Assembly (NCBI GenBank): GCA_900547475.1 | Contig: URGW01000004.1 | Location: 1 to 64,000, forward strand | From: an uncultured Clostridium sp. | GTDB lineage: Bacteria; Bacillota; Clostridia; Clostridiales; Clostridiaceae | Length of the DNA stretch: 64,000 nt | Direction of reading: 5' to 3' | In this document: positions 17,895 to 26,841 of the stretch, piece after piece | Layout of the letters: every line of letters starts with the position of its first letter | How positions within the stretch are numbered: the stretch's first letter is position 1 | Translations under genes and position numbers: made by a program | The notes under the pieces: generated by a model | Told to the model about the DNA's origin: nothing | The model's input: only the letters and a program-made list of their open reading frames with translations | Databases searched by the model: none

Positions 17895-18902
17895 TTGGAA
17901 AACGTAGCAGAAAAGAAAAAAGTTATTTTCAGTGGTATTCAGCCTTCTGGAAATTTAACTTTAGGAAATTATTTAGGAGCATTAAAAAACTGGGTTAAAC
18001 TTCAAGACGAATACGACTGCTTCTTCTGTGTAGTTGATTTACATGCTATAACAGTTAAACAACTTCCTGCAGACTTAAGAAAAAGAACTTTAGAAGTTTT
18101 AGCTATTTATGTAGCTTGTGGTATTGACCCTGAAAAAAATACATTATTTATTCAATCTCATGTACCAGCTCATTCTGAAGGTGCTTGGCTTTTAACATGT
18201 AATACTTATATGGGTGAACTTTCAAGAATGACTCAATTTAAAGATAAATCTCAAAAACATGGTGATTCTATACCTGCAGGTCTATTTACTTATCCAGTAC
18301 TTATGGCTGCTGATATTTTATTATATAATACAGATTTAGTTCCTGTTGGAATTGACCAAAAACAACATTTAGAGTTAGCTAGAGACTTAGCTAATAGATT
18401 TAATAATGCTTATAGCCCAACATTTAAAATTCCAGATCCATATATTCCACCAGTTGGTGCTAAGGTTATGAGCTTACAAGATCCAGCTAAGAAAATGTCA
18501 AAATCAGATGATAATCCAAATAGCTATATATTAATTATGGATTCACCTGATATTATAAGAAAGAAAATAGCTAGAGCTGTTACTGATAGTATTGGTGTTG
18601 TTAACTATTCTGATGAACAACCTGGAGTTAAAAACTTACTTGATATTTTAATTGCCATTAAAGGATATAGTAAAGATGAAGTTGTATCTCTATATGAAGG
18701 CAAAGGATATGCTGAATTAAAGAAAGATGTTGCAGATGCAATAATCGATGAGTTATCGCCAATTCAAGAAAGGGTTAATAGCTTACTTAAAGACAAAAAG
18801 ACTTTAGAGGAAATCTATAAATTAGGTGCAGAAAAAGCAAATTATGCAGCTCTTAAGAATTTAAGAAAAATGCAAAAGAAAATTGGTCTTATACCAAGAT
18901 AA
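17895..18902 (+). CDS. trpS: Tryptophanyl-tRNA synthetase
   Basis: Class I synthetase charging tRNA-Trp, cytosolic dimer. The HIGH-type motif is in PSGNLTLGNYLG and the KMSKS loop is KKMSKS at about residue 198. A TTG at 17895 with AAGGGGTG 7 nt upstream is taken as the start (335 aa, normal for TrpS). The frame is open to 17802, but that extension has no ribosome site and would begin inside the promoter. It has a near-perfect sigma-A promoter. A decayed second copy lies at 22704-22898. Confidence 0.96.
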   Translation: MENVAEKKKVIFSGIQPSGNLTLGNYLGALKNWVKLQDEYDCFFCVVDLHAITVKQLPADLRKRTLEVLAIYVACGIDPEKNTLFIQSHVPAHSEGAWLLTCNTYMGELSRMTQFKDKSQKHGDSIPAGLFTYPVLMAADILLYNTDLVPVGIDQKQHLELARDLANRFNNAYSPTFKIPDPYIPPVGAKVMSLQDPAKKMSKSDDNPNSYILIMDSPDIIRKKIARAVTDSIGVVNYSDEQPGVKNLLDILIAIKGYSKDEVVSLYEGKGYAELKKDVADAIIDELSPIQERVNSLLKDKKTLEEIYKLGAEKANYAALKNLRKMQKKIGLIPR

Positions 18903-18928
18903 TACAATTAATAATTACAGTTTAAATA

Positions 18929-18977
18929 AAAAGTTAAAGTGAAAGGCAGCTTTAAGTCGACTTACACTTTAACTTTT
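18929..18977. terminator. Bidirectional terminator between trpS and galU
   Basis: AAAAGTTAAAGTG (18929-18941) pairs with CACTTTAACTTTT (18965-18977). The genes converge here and the stem carries A/T tails both ways. Confidence 0.85.
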
Positions 18978-18983
18978 AATATT

Positions 18984-19856
18984 TTATTTGTTTTCCCAAG
19001 GTTTTGTATTTAAATATTCAATAAAACTTTCTCTAAGCTCTTCTCTGTTCAATGCAAATTCAATTGTTGCTTGTAAAAATCCTAATTTATCTCCAACATC
19101 ATATCTTCTACCTTCAAAGTTATATGCATACATAGCCTCATTTTTTATTAAAGTTTCTAATGCATCTGTTAATTGAATTTCATTTCCTTTACCAGGCTTA
19201 GTATTTTCTAATATTTCAAAAATTTGAGGTGTAATTATATATCTTCCTAAAATAGCAACATTGCTTGGTGCTTCTTCTATATCTGGTTTTTCTACTAATC
19301 TTTTAACTTTATAAACTCTATCTTCAATATTAATTCCATCAACTATACCATATTTATCAACATTTTCAGGTGCTACAGTTTGAACTCCTAATATTGTCGT
19401 CTTATATTCATTAAAGCAGTCAATTAATTGTTTTAAACAAGGAACTTCACTCTCAACAACATCATCTCCAAGCATTACAGCAAATGGTTCATTACCTACA
19501 AAAGATTTTGCACAGTTAATAGCATGACCTAACCCTCTTGGTTCTTTTTGTCTTATATAATGAATATCTACCATATCTGATATCCCTCTAACTAAATCAA
19601 GCATCTCTTGCTTTCCTGCTTTTTCCAGCTCCATTTCTAATTCAACAGATTTATCAAAATGGTCTTCTATAGATTTTTTATTTCTACCAGTTATTATTAA
19701 TATTTCCTCAATTCCAGATGCAACTGCTTCTTCAATAATATACTGAATTGTAGGCTTATCAACTATAGGTAACATTTCCTTTGGTTGTGCCTTTGTTGCT
19801 GGTAAAAATCTTGTTCCAAGACCAGCCGCTGGTATTATAGCCTTTCTTACTTTCAT
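18984..19856 (-). CDS. galU: UTP-glucose-1-phosphate uridylyltransferase
   Basis: Makes UDP-glucose from UTP and glucose-1-phosphate, a precursor for wall and capsule sugars and for galE. The 290 aa carry the nucleotidyltransferase signature AAGLGTRFLPATKAQPKEM near the N-terminus, the metal-binding MLGDDVV at about 130, and VEKP with GRYI further on. It is cytosolic and of typical length. SD is AGAGAGGG. It stands alone between trpS and brnQ, so it supplies general metabolism rather than belonging strictly to the capsule operon. Confidence 0.95.
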   Translation of the reverse strand: MKVRKAIIPAAGLGTRFLPATKAQPKEMLPIVDKPTIQYIIEEAVASGIEEILIITGRNKKSIEDHFDKSVELEMELEKAGKQEMLDLVRGISDMVDIHYIRQKEPRGLGHAINCAKSFVGNEPFAVMLGDDVVESEVPCLKQLIDCFNEYKTTILGVQTVAPENVDKYGIVDGINIEDRVYKVKRLVEKPDIEEAPSNVAILGRYIITPQIFEILENTKPGKGNEIQLTDALETLIKNEAMYAYNFEGRRYDVGDKLGFLQATIEFALNREELRESFIEYLNTKPWENK

Positions 19857-20165
19857 TCTATTCCCTCTCTAACTAAGTAAAATTTTAGTATATATAAAAT
19901 TATAATAACATAATGATTTAATCAATACTATTCTTTTAATTATAAAGATAATAAAAAAACTCTTCTTAAATATTAACATCTTAAATTCACACTTTTTAAG
20001 ATACTCAAATATTTTTTCTATAATATTTTGTTGAAAATATACTCATAAAATGTTATTATTATATCAAATTTTAATAGATTAACAATAATTTTTGAATTTT
20101 TTTCGCTATTTTTTATTAATTTGTTAATCAGGTAATGAAATTAAAAATTAGAAAGAGGTACACAC
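19857..20165. other. Intergenic region between divergent galU and brnQ
   Basis: About 310 nt of very AT-rich sequence with the promoters of both genes. A TTGTTG near 20030 followed by AT-rich -10-like hexamers is the best brnQ candidate. I see no riboswitch, T-box or coding remnant. Confidence 0.5.
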
Positions 20166-21431
20166 ATGAAAAACAAAATGAGAGATTCCATCGTAGTAGG
20201 TTTTGCCTTGTTTTCAATGTTCTTCGGTGCTGGAAACTTAATTTTCCCACCAGCACTTGGAAATAAATTAGGCGATCAATATTTATTAGGTATAATAGGA
20301 TTTGTTCTAACAGGAGTTGGACTTCCTCTACTTGCTATATTAGCTTGTTCTAAAGGAAATGGTACTTTTGAAGGAATTACAAATAAAATAGGTCATAAAT
20401 TCACTTTAATTCTTACAACAGTTCTATTTATTGCTATAGGTCCATTACTAGCAATACCAAGAACTGCTGCAACTACTTTTGAAATTTCAATATTGCCGTT
20501 ATTCCCTACATGGTCACCTATAATAGTAATGGCAGTTTATTTCTTAATAAATTTATTCTTCGTTCTAAGACGTTCTTCTATTATAGATACACTAGGTAAG
20601 TTTTTAACACCAGCTTTAATAGTTATACTAACTATAGTAATTGTTAAAGGTATAATGGATCCAATTGGAGAAATGGTTCCTACAGGTGCTACTAACATAC
20701 TATCAACATCTTTACTTGAAGGATATCAAACAATGGATGCATTAGCTGCCTTACTATTTGCAGGAGTTATTACTTCTTCTATAGTAGAAAAGGGTTATAA
20801 AGGTACAGAAGTAAAATCAGTTCTATTAAAAGCTAGTGCAATTGCTGTTATTGGTTTAGCATTTGTTTATGGTGGTTTAACATTTATAGGTGCTCATACT
20901 ATTAATTTAGTTGATTCTGGAATTAGTAATACTTCATTATTGGTGTTCATTGCTAATAAAATTTTAGGAACATTTGGTCTAGTTTTAATTGGGGCTGCTA
21001 TTGGACTTGCTTGTTTAACTACTTCAATTGGTTTATTAACTGCAGGGTCTACATTCTTTGAAAAAGTAACTAATGGAAAATTATCATATAAAGTTAATGC
21101 TATAGTTATTTCTTTAATAAGCTATGTAATAGCTTGCCAAGGTGTTGATAAAATTGTTAAATTATCAGTTCCTATATTAAATGTTTTATATCCAGTAGCT
21201 ATTACAATAATTGTTGTTACTATGCTTAATAAATTTATAACTAACATTGTTGCTATAAGATTAGCTGTTTATATTTCTTTAGTATGTGGATTCTTATTCT
21301 CATTCTTTGGTACTGCATTAAATGCTCTTCCATTAGCTAGTATTGGGTTTGGTTGGGTAATTCCTACTATTCTTTCTTTAGTTATTGGATTATTTATAAA
21401 GCCTAGAAAAGAACTTAATATAATAGAGTAG
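20166..21431 (+). CDS. brnQ: Branched-chain amino acid:cation symporter, BrnQ family
   Basis: Membrane carrier importing leucine, isoleucine and valine with Na+ or H+. The 421 aa contain about 12 membrane segments. The N-terminal FFGAGNLIFPP motif and the GPLLAIPRTAATTFE segment are diagnostic of the LIVCS family. SD GAAAGAGGT precedes the ATG. It is monocistronic, ending at a strong terminator near 21601-21639. Confidence 0.94.
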   Translation: MKNKMRDSIVVGFALFSMFFGAGNLIFPPALGNKLGDQYLLGIIGFVLTGVGLPLLAILACSKGNGTFEGITNKIGHKFTLILTTVLFIAIGPLLAIPRTAATTFEISILPLFPTWSPIIVMAVYFLINLFFVLRRSSIIDTLGKFLTPALIVILTIVIVKGIMDPIGEMVPTGATNILSTSLLEGYQTMDALAALLFAGVITSSIVEKGYKGTEVKSVLLKASAIAVIGLAFVYGGLTFIGAHTINLVDSGISNTSLLVFIANKILGTFGLVLIGAAIGLACLTTSIGLLTAGSTFFEKVTNGKLSYKVNAIVISLISYVIACQGVDKIVKLSVPILNVLYPVAITIIVVTMLNKFITNIVAIRLAVYISLVCGFLFSFFGTALNALPLASIGFGWVIPTILSLVIGLFIKPRKELNIIE

Positions 21432-21600
21432 AAGTATTGATAAAATAATTATTTTATTTCACTCCATATAAACTCATGAATATCATACTCGTACACTACT
21501 CTAATTTAAGTTTTATAAATTTTAATTGATACGGTATGTCTTTAAAAGACAAATTGATGAAAAATTGATTGCAATGTTTTTTTAAATTATTAAACTATTT

Positions 21601-21639
21601 AAAATTAGCCAATATCATTTACGGATATTGGCTAATTTT
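21601..21639. terminator. Bidirectional terminator between brnQ and licC
   Basis: Perfect 16-bp stem: AAAATTAGCCAATATC (21601-21616) with GATATTGGCTAATTTT (21624-21639) around a 7-nt loop. Confidence 0.88.
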
Positions 21640-21851
21640 ATTAATCTATGATAATTTAATACATATTTCCATTAATTCTTTTCTCAGCAATTTTACTTAT
21701 AAAGTAGATATTATAATCTATGGTAACTTATAAAGCATACCTTCTCCTCCAAACTATAATTTCTCTATACTAATCAACATATTTGTTCTATATTAGTAAA
21801 CATTATATATAGTTCGTACCTATACTATCAAAGCCTTATTTCTGACTTTTA
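21640..21851. other. Intergenic stretch downstream of licC
   Basis: About 210 nt with no supported gene. On the minus strand a good SD (GGAGGAG) stands before an ATG near 21742, but the frame closes after six codons, so this may be the stump of a lost gene. Confidence 0.4.
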
Positions 21852-22538
21852 TTATTTACTCTCAACAATACTTTTTACCAATTTAAGTTCTTCAATATTA
21901 TCTATTTCATAAATATCATCACTATTTATCTTTTCAATTCTAACGTCTAAATCTTTTATATTACTTTTAACTATGTCATCCCAATAAAGATTTTTAAAAT
22001 TTGTAGTTTTAAGTGCCTCTTCTATTCTACTCTTAATTAATGCTCCATCGTTTTTACTCCAATAAGAAACACCACATAAAATAAATCCATCTCCATTAAT
22101 TATTTTTATATCATTAACTTTATTATTTTCATCAAAACATAATTTCCATTCATTTTTTACATTCTTCTTGTATGCAGAAAAATAAGTAGACTTATCGATA
22201 TCACTTAAAATAAAGTTTCTATTAATATAAACATCAGCATCTATCACATATGCATCTGCTAGATAATCCCTAACAAGGTACATACTATATATATTATTAT
22301 ATATATCATATTTATCATTAAATATAAGCTTTAAACTGTACTTTTCCTTAAGATATTCAAACTTTTCATTTAAATAACCTGTTACTATAATTATATCATT
22401 TATTCCCTTTTCTTTTAAAAATTCAATTTGTCTCTCTAATAACGCTTTTCCATTTACTTCAATTAATGATTTTGGTGTTTCTAAAGTCAACGGTCTTAAT
22501 CTCGTTCCCATACCAGCAGCTAATAATATTGCTCTCAT
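21852..22538 (-). CDS. licC: CTP:phosphocholine cytidylyltransferase, LicC type
   Basis: Activates phosphocholine to CDP-choline. The 228 aa align over the whole length, from memory, with pneumococcal LicC: LLAAGMGTRLRPLT, TPKSLIEVNGKALLERQIEF, the characteristic FNDKYDIYNNIYSMYLV, YVIDADVYINRN, GVSYW, LYWDDIVKSNIKDLDV and DIYEIDNIEEL. It is cytosolic, with no membrane segment. It stands alone and about 24 kb from the choline kinase/permease pair, between brnQ and the capsule locus. A second, divergent cytidylyltransferase domain is fused to the choline kinase at 46333-48186, so the two may share or split the step. Confidence 0.88.
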   Translation of the reverse strand: MRAILLAAGMGTRLRPLTLETPKSLIEVNGKALLERQIEFLKEKGINDIIIVTGYLNEKFEYLKEKYSLKLIFNDKYDIYNNIYSMYLVRDYLADAYVIDADVYINRNFILSDIDKSTYFSAYKKNVKNEWKLCFDENNKVNDIKIINGDGFILCGVSYWSKNDGALIKSRIEEALKTTNFKNLYWDDIVKSNIKDLDVRIEKINSDDIYEIDNIEELKLVKSIVESK

Positions 22539-22643
22539 TTATCTCCACTCCTAAATATCAAAATTCAAATTTCTATATACTAATTACTTAATATTACTAT
22601 AATCCTTATATAAATTCAAATACTCCAACTAATATAAGTAAAT

Positions 22644-22673
22644 TTGCATTTATACTATGATAAAGTATATAAT
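22644..22673 (+). promoter_or_regulatory. Promoter-like sequence ahead of the decayed trpS copy
   Basis: TTGCAT (22644-22649), 18-nt spacer, TATAAT (22668-22673). It occupies the position equivalent to the promoter of intact trpS and could still drive the downstream O-antigen-ligase-like gene. Confidence 0.5.
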
Positions 22674-22703
22674 ATCTATATAAAAGAAAATAGATACTAT
22701 CTT

Positions 22704-22898
22704 TTGAGAATATAGCAGAAAAAAGAAATTTATTTTTTAGATATGCTTATTTAAAGAAAGATCTTGCTGATACAGTAATTGTTGAATTAGCTTCTATTCA
22801 AGAAAAGACTAACAACTTACTTAAATATACTAATATATAAATTAGGTGCTGAAAAAGCTAATTATAATGCAATTAAGAATCTTAGGAAAATTGACTAA
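22704..22898 (+). pseudogene. Decayed trpS copy: 5' and 3' ends joined, middle deleted
   Basis: The first part (22704 to about 22740) matches the TTG-start region of trpS, with shared CTAT/TTTG/TAGCAGAAAA sequence. It then jumps to the C-terminal coding part: YAYLKKDLADTVIVELASI against YAELKKDVADAIIDELSPI, then YKLGAEKANYNAIKNLRK against YKLGAEKANYAALKNLRK in another frame, ending in TAA at 22896-22898. About 195 nt remain of roughly 1 kb, with a large internal deletion and a further frameshifting loss near 22830. It is clearly non-functional as a synthetase. Confidence 0.85.
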
Positions 22899-22991
22899 AT
22901 ACTAAGATAAAAACATTTAAACTAAAAACTGTTGCATAAAATTTAATTAACATACAGCAGATTTATATTTTTAACATAAATGAGGTTACTT

Positions 22992-24230
22992 ATGAAAATA
23001 TATATTAAAATAATTCAGATTATAACATTATTATTTATTATATTAAATCCATTAATATTAAGTTCTAGTAAACTTAATACAGATATTTTAATTTACTTAC
23101 TTTTTATAATTCAACTTATAGGATTTTTAATATTTAAATCTGAACGAAAAAGAATATTTCATTTACTAAAAACTATTTATTCTCAAAGAATACTACTTAG
23201 CCTAATAATACTAAACATAATATTATATATATCAACTATAGTTGCATATGATAAGAGATTAAGCATAACTCATAGTATACGATTCTCTCTATACATATTT
23301 ATTTTTTATACTATTTCATATATATGCATAAATAAGTATAATATAAGAATGTTCATAAATAGTTTTTTAATTACTAATTTAATAATTACATATTATTCAA
23401 TAATAGAAATTAAAGCACTTTATTCTACTGGTCTAACTATTAGTAGAAGTAATAGAATTGCATCACTTTTAGAGAATTCCAATAATTTAGGAATATTTTC
23501 TTTAATGTGTTTATTTATCTCACTAATGTTAATTATTGATACCAAAAATATTGTGCTAAAAATATTTTATGGCATTGTATTTGCTTGTTGTTCATTTAAT
23601 ATAGTCGTATGCCAATCAAGAAATGCTATTTTAGGAATAATTATAGGAGTAGCAATAATAACATTATTTTACAATAAAAAATTACTATATTTTTATACAT
23701 TGTCTCCACTATTATTACTTATACCTAAAATAAGAATATTAGCTTTAAATCTTTTATCTCTTACACCTGATAGCTCTAGATATAAAATTTGGAAAACTAC
23801 AGCATTAATGATTAAAGACCACCCACTCTTCGGAATAGGTTATGAAAATTATTCAGCTTTATATATGGATTATGTAAATAAATCAAAAGAAACTCTTACT
23901 ACTATGGAAGGCTATGGATGGATCGCTCAACATCCTCACAATATGTTCTTAAAATTTCAAGTTGAAGCAGGAATTCTAGGTAGCATTTCATTACTAGTTT
24001 TCTTAATAATAACTTCAATTATGTTATTTAAGCATATCAGAAATAGAAATATTAAAATAAATAAATTAATGTTATCTATATTTATAGTATTCGTTACTTT
24101 TAATTTATTAAGTATTTTTGATTGCTATTATAGCACTTTAAAATTATCTACAGCTATATTTATAATTCTTGGATTTGGTGTATCTTTAATGAATATATAT
24201 GATAAAAACTATTTTTCAAATTATAATTAA
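22992..24230 (+). CDS. O-antigen ligase/polymerase-like membrane protein
   Basis: Polytopic membrane protein with about 10-12 segments and a large extracytoplasmic loop containing HPHNMFLKFQVEAGILG, the signature of the Wzy/WaaL (O-antigen ligase) superfamily. In a Gram-positive it would polymerise or transfer a lipid-linked glycan. The frame opens at 22980, but GAGGT at 22982-22986 is placed correctly for the ATG at 22992 (412 aa). It is on the plus strand, opposite the capsule operon, and is preceded by the trpS remnant. The capsule operon also has an EpsG-type polymerase, so this may serve a second polymer. Confidence 0.8.
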   Translation: MKIYIKIIQIITLLFIILNPLILSSSKLNTDILIYLLFIIQLIGFLIFKSERKRIFHLLKTIYSQRILLSLIILNIILYISTIVAYDKRLSITHSIRFSLYIFIFYTISYICINKYNIRMFINSFLITNLIITYYSIIEIKALYSTGLTISRSNRIASLLENSNNLGIFSLMCLFISLMLIIDTKNIVLKIFYGIVFACCSFNIVVCQSRNAILGIIIGVAIITLFYNKKLLYFYTLSPLLLLIPKIRILALNLLSLTPDSSRYKIWKTTALMIKDHPLFGIGYENYSALYMDYVNKSKETLTTMEGYGWIAQHPHNMFLKFQVEAGILGSISLLVFLIITSIMLFKHIRNRNIKINKLMLSIFIVFVTFNLLSIFDCYYSTLKLSTAIFIILGFGVSLMNIYDKNYFSNYN

Positions 24231-24238
24231 TATATAAT

Positions 24239-24286
24239 AAAAATCATGCATAGTTAGAATTTAAAATCTAATTTTGCATGATTTTT
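24239..24286 (+). terminator. Terminator of the O-antigen-ligase-like gene
   Basis: AAAAATCATGCA (24239-24250) pairs with TGCATGATTTTT (24275-24286), with inner pairing AGTTAGA/TCTAATT and a T-rich tail. Confidence 0.85.
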
Positions 24287-24546
24287 ATTTATATATATAT
24301 CGTAATAAAGTTTCTACAGTTTTAAGCAGAGCCTGTCTTTAATTTATTCTAAAAATAGTTTTAATAATTTATCATGATGTATTTTAAGATTATCTATTAT
24401 AATAACTATTTTCTACTTTTATATAGGATATAATTTTTTAAACCTAGATATACCCCTTAATACAGTAAATATAAAATTTTTATATAAATAAGCTATATCT
24501 ATTTTTATTTTATATCTTATACTAATCATTAATTATTACTTAAACT
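24287..24546. other. Intergenic stretch between converging polysaccharide genes
   Basis: About 260 nt, AT-rich. A 36-codon minus-strand frame (24419-24529) opens with MISIRYKIKIDIAYLYKN but has no ribosome site. It could be the stump of a lost capsule gene. Nothing else is recognised. Confidence 0.35.
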
Positions 24547-25626
24547 CTAACTATCATTACTGCTAAATATACTCTTATAAGGTGTATATGGTTGATTTGA
24601 ACTATTACCATGTTTAATAGGTCCTAGCATAGTATTAATTGATAATAGTACTACGATTGCAAAAAGAGCTAACTTTAATGGTTTTCTTTCTATTCTCTTA
24701 ATCATTATAGCAAATAAGAATACTTGCATAAAATATAACCCCATAGATCCCCTTCCACCTATTATATCAACACTTGAGAAAAATCCCATTACTAATATTG
24801 ATAAGAAGTAACCATTTAAAAATACTAGTGCCTTTTTATCTTTAATATTTTTTACCTTAAAGAATTCAACAAATAATACTAAGAAAATAATTCTTTTTAT
24901 TAATGACATAGTTAAATTACTTTGATTACTATTTAAATAATAATTTAACTTATAAGATATAGTTCCTAATGGCAACATAGACAATAATCTAAAAATTATA
25001 GTAGTTACTTTAAACATAGAAAATAATAATGCAATAAAAGATGCTCCATAAATTACTTTTCTATCAAACTCCATATAACTTAAAAAATATAATGGAATTG
25101 TAACTAAAATAGTTATATGAAATAATGATCCACATAAAATAACTAATAGAAACTTTTTGAAATCTCGATTAATAATATACTTAACACTAAATAGCATAAA
25201 TGTAATAGCAATTCCTTGTCTAATTACTCCCATATCAAACATGATAAATACACTTGTAAAATACATTATTAAACTTAATAATCCATCTTCACTATATTCA
25301 CATATTAACTTAATTTTCATAGGTATAGCTATAAGCGCACTTATAAATATAACAATAGTAAAAGAATAACTAATAACATTTAACAAATAGAAACCCCACT
25401 CAACATTACTAGAACCTTGTGGTACTTTATCTATAGTAATTAAGCTAAATATTCTTCTGTAGTTTTCGTAGTCATAACCTATTCCATCTCTAAATGCTGC
25501 AAGCAAAAATAATATACTCCCTATTACAACTAAATACATACTACTTAAATACTTATATTTATGGTTAGTTAATATATTAATATACTCACATAATATTAAT
25601 AATATTAATATTGAAAAATATATCAT
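24547..25626 (-). CDS. EpsG-family polysaccharide polymerase-like membrane protein
   Basis: 359 aa with about ten membrane segments. The N-terminal pattern (segment, short loop, LLAAFRDGIGYDYENYRRIF) is typical of the EpsG family, which takes the place of Wzy as polymerase in Gram-positive exopolysaccharide operons. It is the last gene of the minus-strand capsule operon, 22 nt after the preceding transferase gene. Family assignment is by topology and this motif; the linkage made is unknown. Confidence 0.78.
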   Translation of the reverse strand: MIYFSILILLILCEYINILTNHKYKYLSSMYLVVIGSILFLLAAFRDGIGYDYENYRRIFSLITIDKVPQGSSNVEWGFYLLNVISYSFTIVIFISALIAIPMKIKLICEYSEDGLLSLIMYFTSVFIMFDMGVIRQGIAITFMLFSVKYIINRDFKKFLLVILCGSLFHITILVTIPLYFLSYMEFDRKVIYGASFIALLFSMFKVTTIIFRLLSMLPLGTISYKLNYYLNSNQSNLTMSLIKRIIFLVLFVEFFKVKNIKDKKALVFLNGYFLSILVMGFFSSVDIIGGRGSMGLYFMQVFLFAIMIKRIERKPLKLALFAIVVLLSINTMLGPIKHGNSSNQPYTPYKSIFSSNDS

Positions 25627-25648
25627 TTACTATTCCCCTTTATTTACT

Positions 25649-26764
25649 TTAGTCTTTATAAATGCCCTTTATTATCTCAATATTATCCTCTAAATAATAT
25701 CCTTCTATTTTCAACTGTTCTTTTATCTTATTTTTATCATTTTCTTTTTTCATGTTATTATTTATTATTTCCTCTACCCAAATATTAGTGCCATTATTAA
25801 TACTTAAGAACTTAACTAAATTTAATCCTAAATCAACATCCCTAGATATTTTATCAGAAATTACACAAGGTAAGCCTGTACTTTGAGCTTCTACTAGCAC
25901 TACTGGTAATCCTTCAAAAAGGGAAGGGAATACTAATATATCCATAATATTAAGCCATACATTTATATTACTTTGCAATCCTAAATATATAATATTATTT
26001 TCTAATCTATTCTCCTTAATAGAATTTAATATTTCCCCTTTTAGTTCACCATCTCCGATAAATAAAAATTTGAAATCACTATTTCTAATCTTTAATTCCT
26101 TTAATATCTCAACTATAAATTTATGATTTTTTTGTATATTAAATCTCCCTATATGCCCTAATATTAATTTACCATTTAAATCATATTTATCTTTTAATAA
26201 TTTAATTTCTTTATTCATTTTGTCATTTGCTGGTTTAAACTTTTCTATATCTACTGCATTATTTATAACTTTAAACTTTGAATTCTCTCCAAATACAAAT
26301 TTTCCTGCTTCTTTTCCACATGCTAATAAATTAGTTGAACACGTATGCATTAAATTTCTTAATACTGTAGTTTCAACTTTTCTTTTTAGCGTCTGCTCTG
26401 TTACATCTTCTGTATTGTGTGCATGACAGACAATAGTTTTTACGCCTGCAAGTTTTGCTGCTAATGCCACCAATCCACCATGATAATTCATATGAGAATG
26501 AACAGCATCATATGGACCATTTTCTTTTATGCACTTATATATTGCTTTAAAGTGATTTAAATTTCCTACTTTAGCTCTTGATGGAACATATATTATTTTT
26601 CCACCCATGCTTTCAATTTCATCATCATATGCACAACGTTGTTCTTGCATAGTTGTAAAATCAAATTGGATTTCAGTTTTATCTATATTTCTATACCAGT
26701 TCATTATTACAGATTCTGTTCCGCCTCTTTCCATTCCTCCATGAACTTGTAAGACCTTAACCAT
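25649..26764 (-). CDS. GT4-family glycosyltransferase, EpsF-like
   Basis: Cytosolic GT-B transferase of 371 aa. The N-terminal acceptor domain starts with VHGGMERGGTESVIMNWYR, an opening seen in Bacillus EpsF and relatives. The C-terminal donor domain has GHIGRFNIQKNHKFI and the EX7E-type segment FPSLFEGLPVVLVEAQSTG. AGGAGG precedes the ATG. The sugar donor is unknown. It probably acts late in assembly of the lipid-linked repeat unit, between another GT4 and the polymerase gene. Confidence 0.85.
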   Translation of the reverse strand: MVKVLQVHGGMERGGTESVIMNWYRNIDKTEIQFDFTTMQEQRCAYDDEIESMGGKIIYVPSRAKVGNLNHFKAIYKCIKENGPYDAVHSHMNYHGGLVALAAKLAGVKTIVCHAHNTEDVTEQTLKRKVETTVLRNLMHTCSTNLLACGKEAGKFVFGENSKFKVINNAVDIEKFKPANDKMNKEIKLLKDKYDLNGKLILGHIGRFNIQKNHKFIVEILKELKIRNSDFKFLFIGDGELKGEILNSIKENRLENNIIYLGLQSNINVWLNIMDILVFPSLFEGLPVVLVEAQSTGLPCVISDKISRDVDLGLNLVKFLSINNGTNIWVEEIINNNMKKENDKNKIKEQLKIEGYYLEDNIEIIKGIYKD

Positions 26765-26841
26765 ATGTATCCTCCTAAATTTCTACATAATTTATTTAAA
26801 GCACCAATAGGAATTTCCCCGCTGGTGCTATTAAAATAATA

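Noticed and set aside
19857..20165. CodY-like box upstream of brnQ (AATTTTTGAATTTT)
   Set aside because: Partial match in a region that is nearly all A and T; expected by chance.
21640..21851. Short frame with a good ribosome site (GGAGGAG then ATG)
   Set aside because: Closes after six codons; at most a stump of a lost gene.
24419..24529. 36-codon minus-strand frame
   Set aside because: No ribosome binding site and no recognisable similarity; kept only as a note on the intergenic region.
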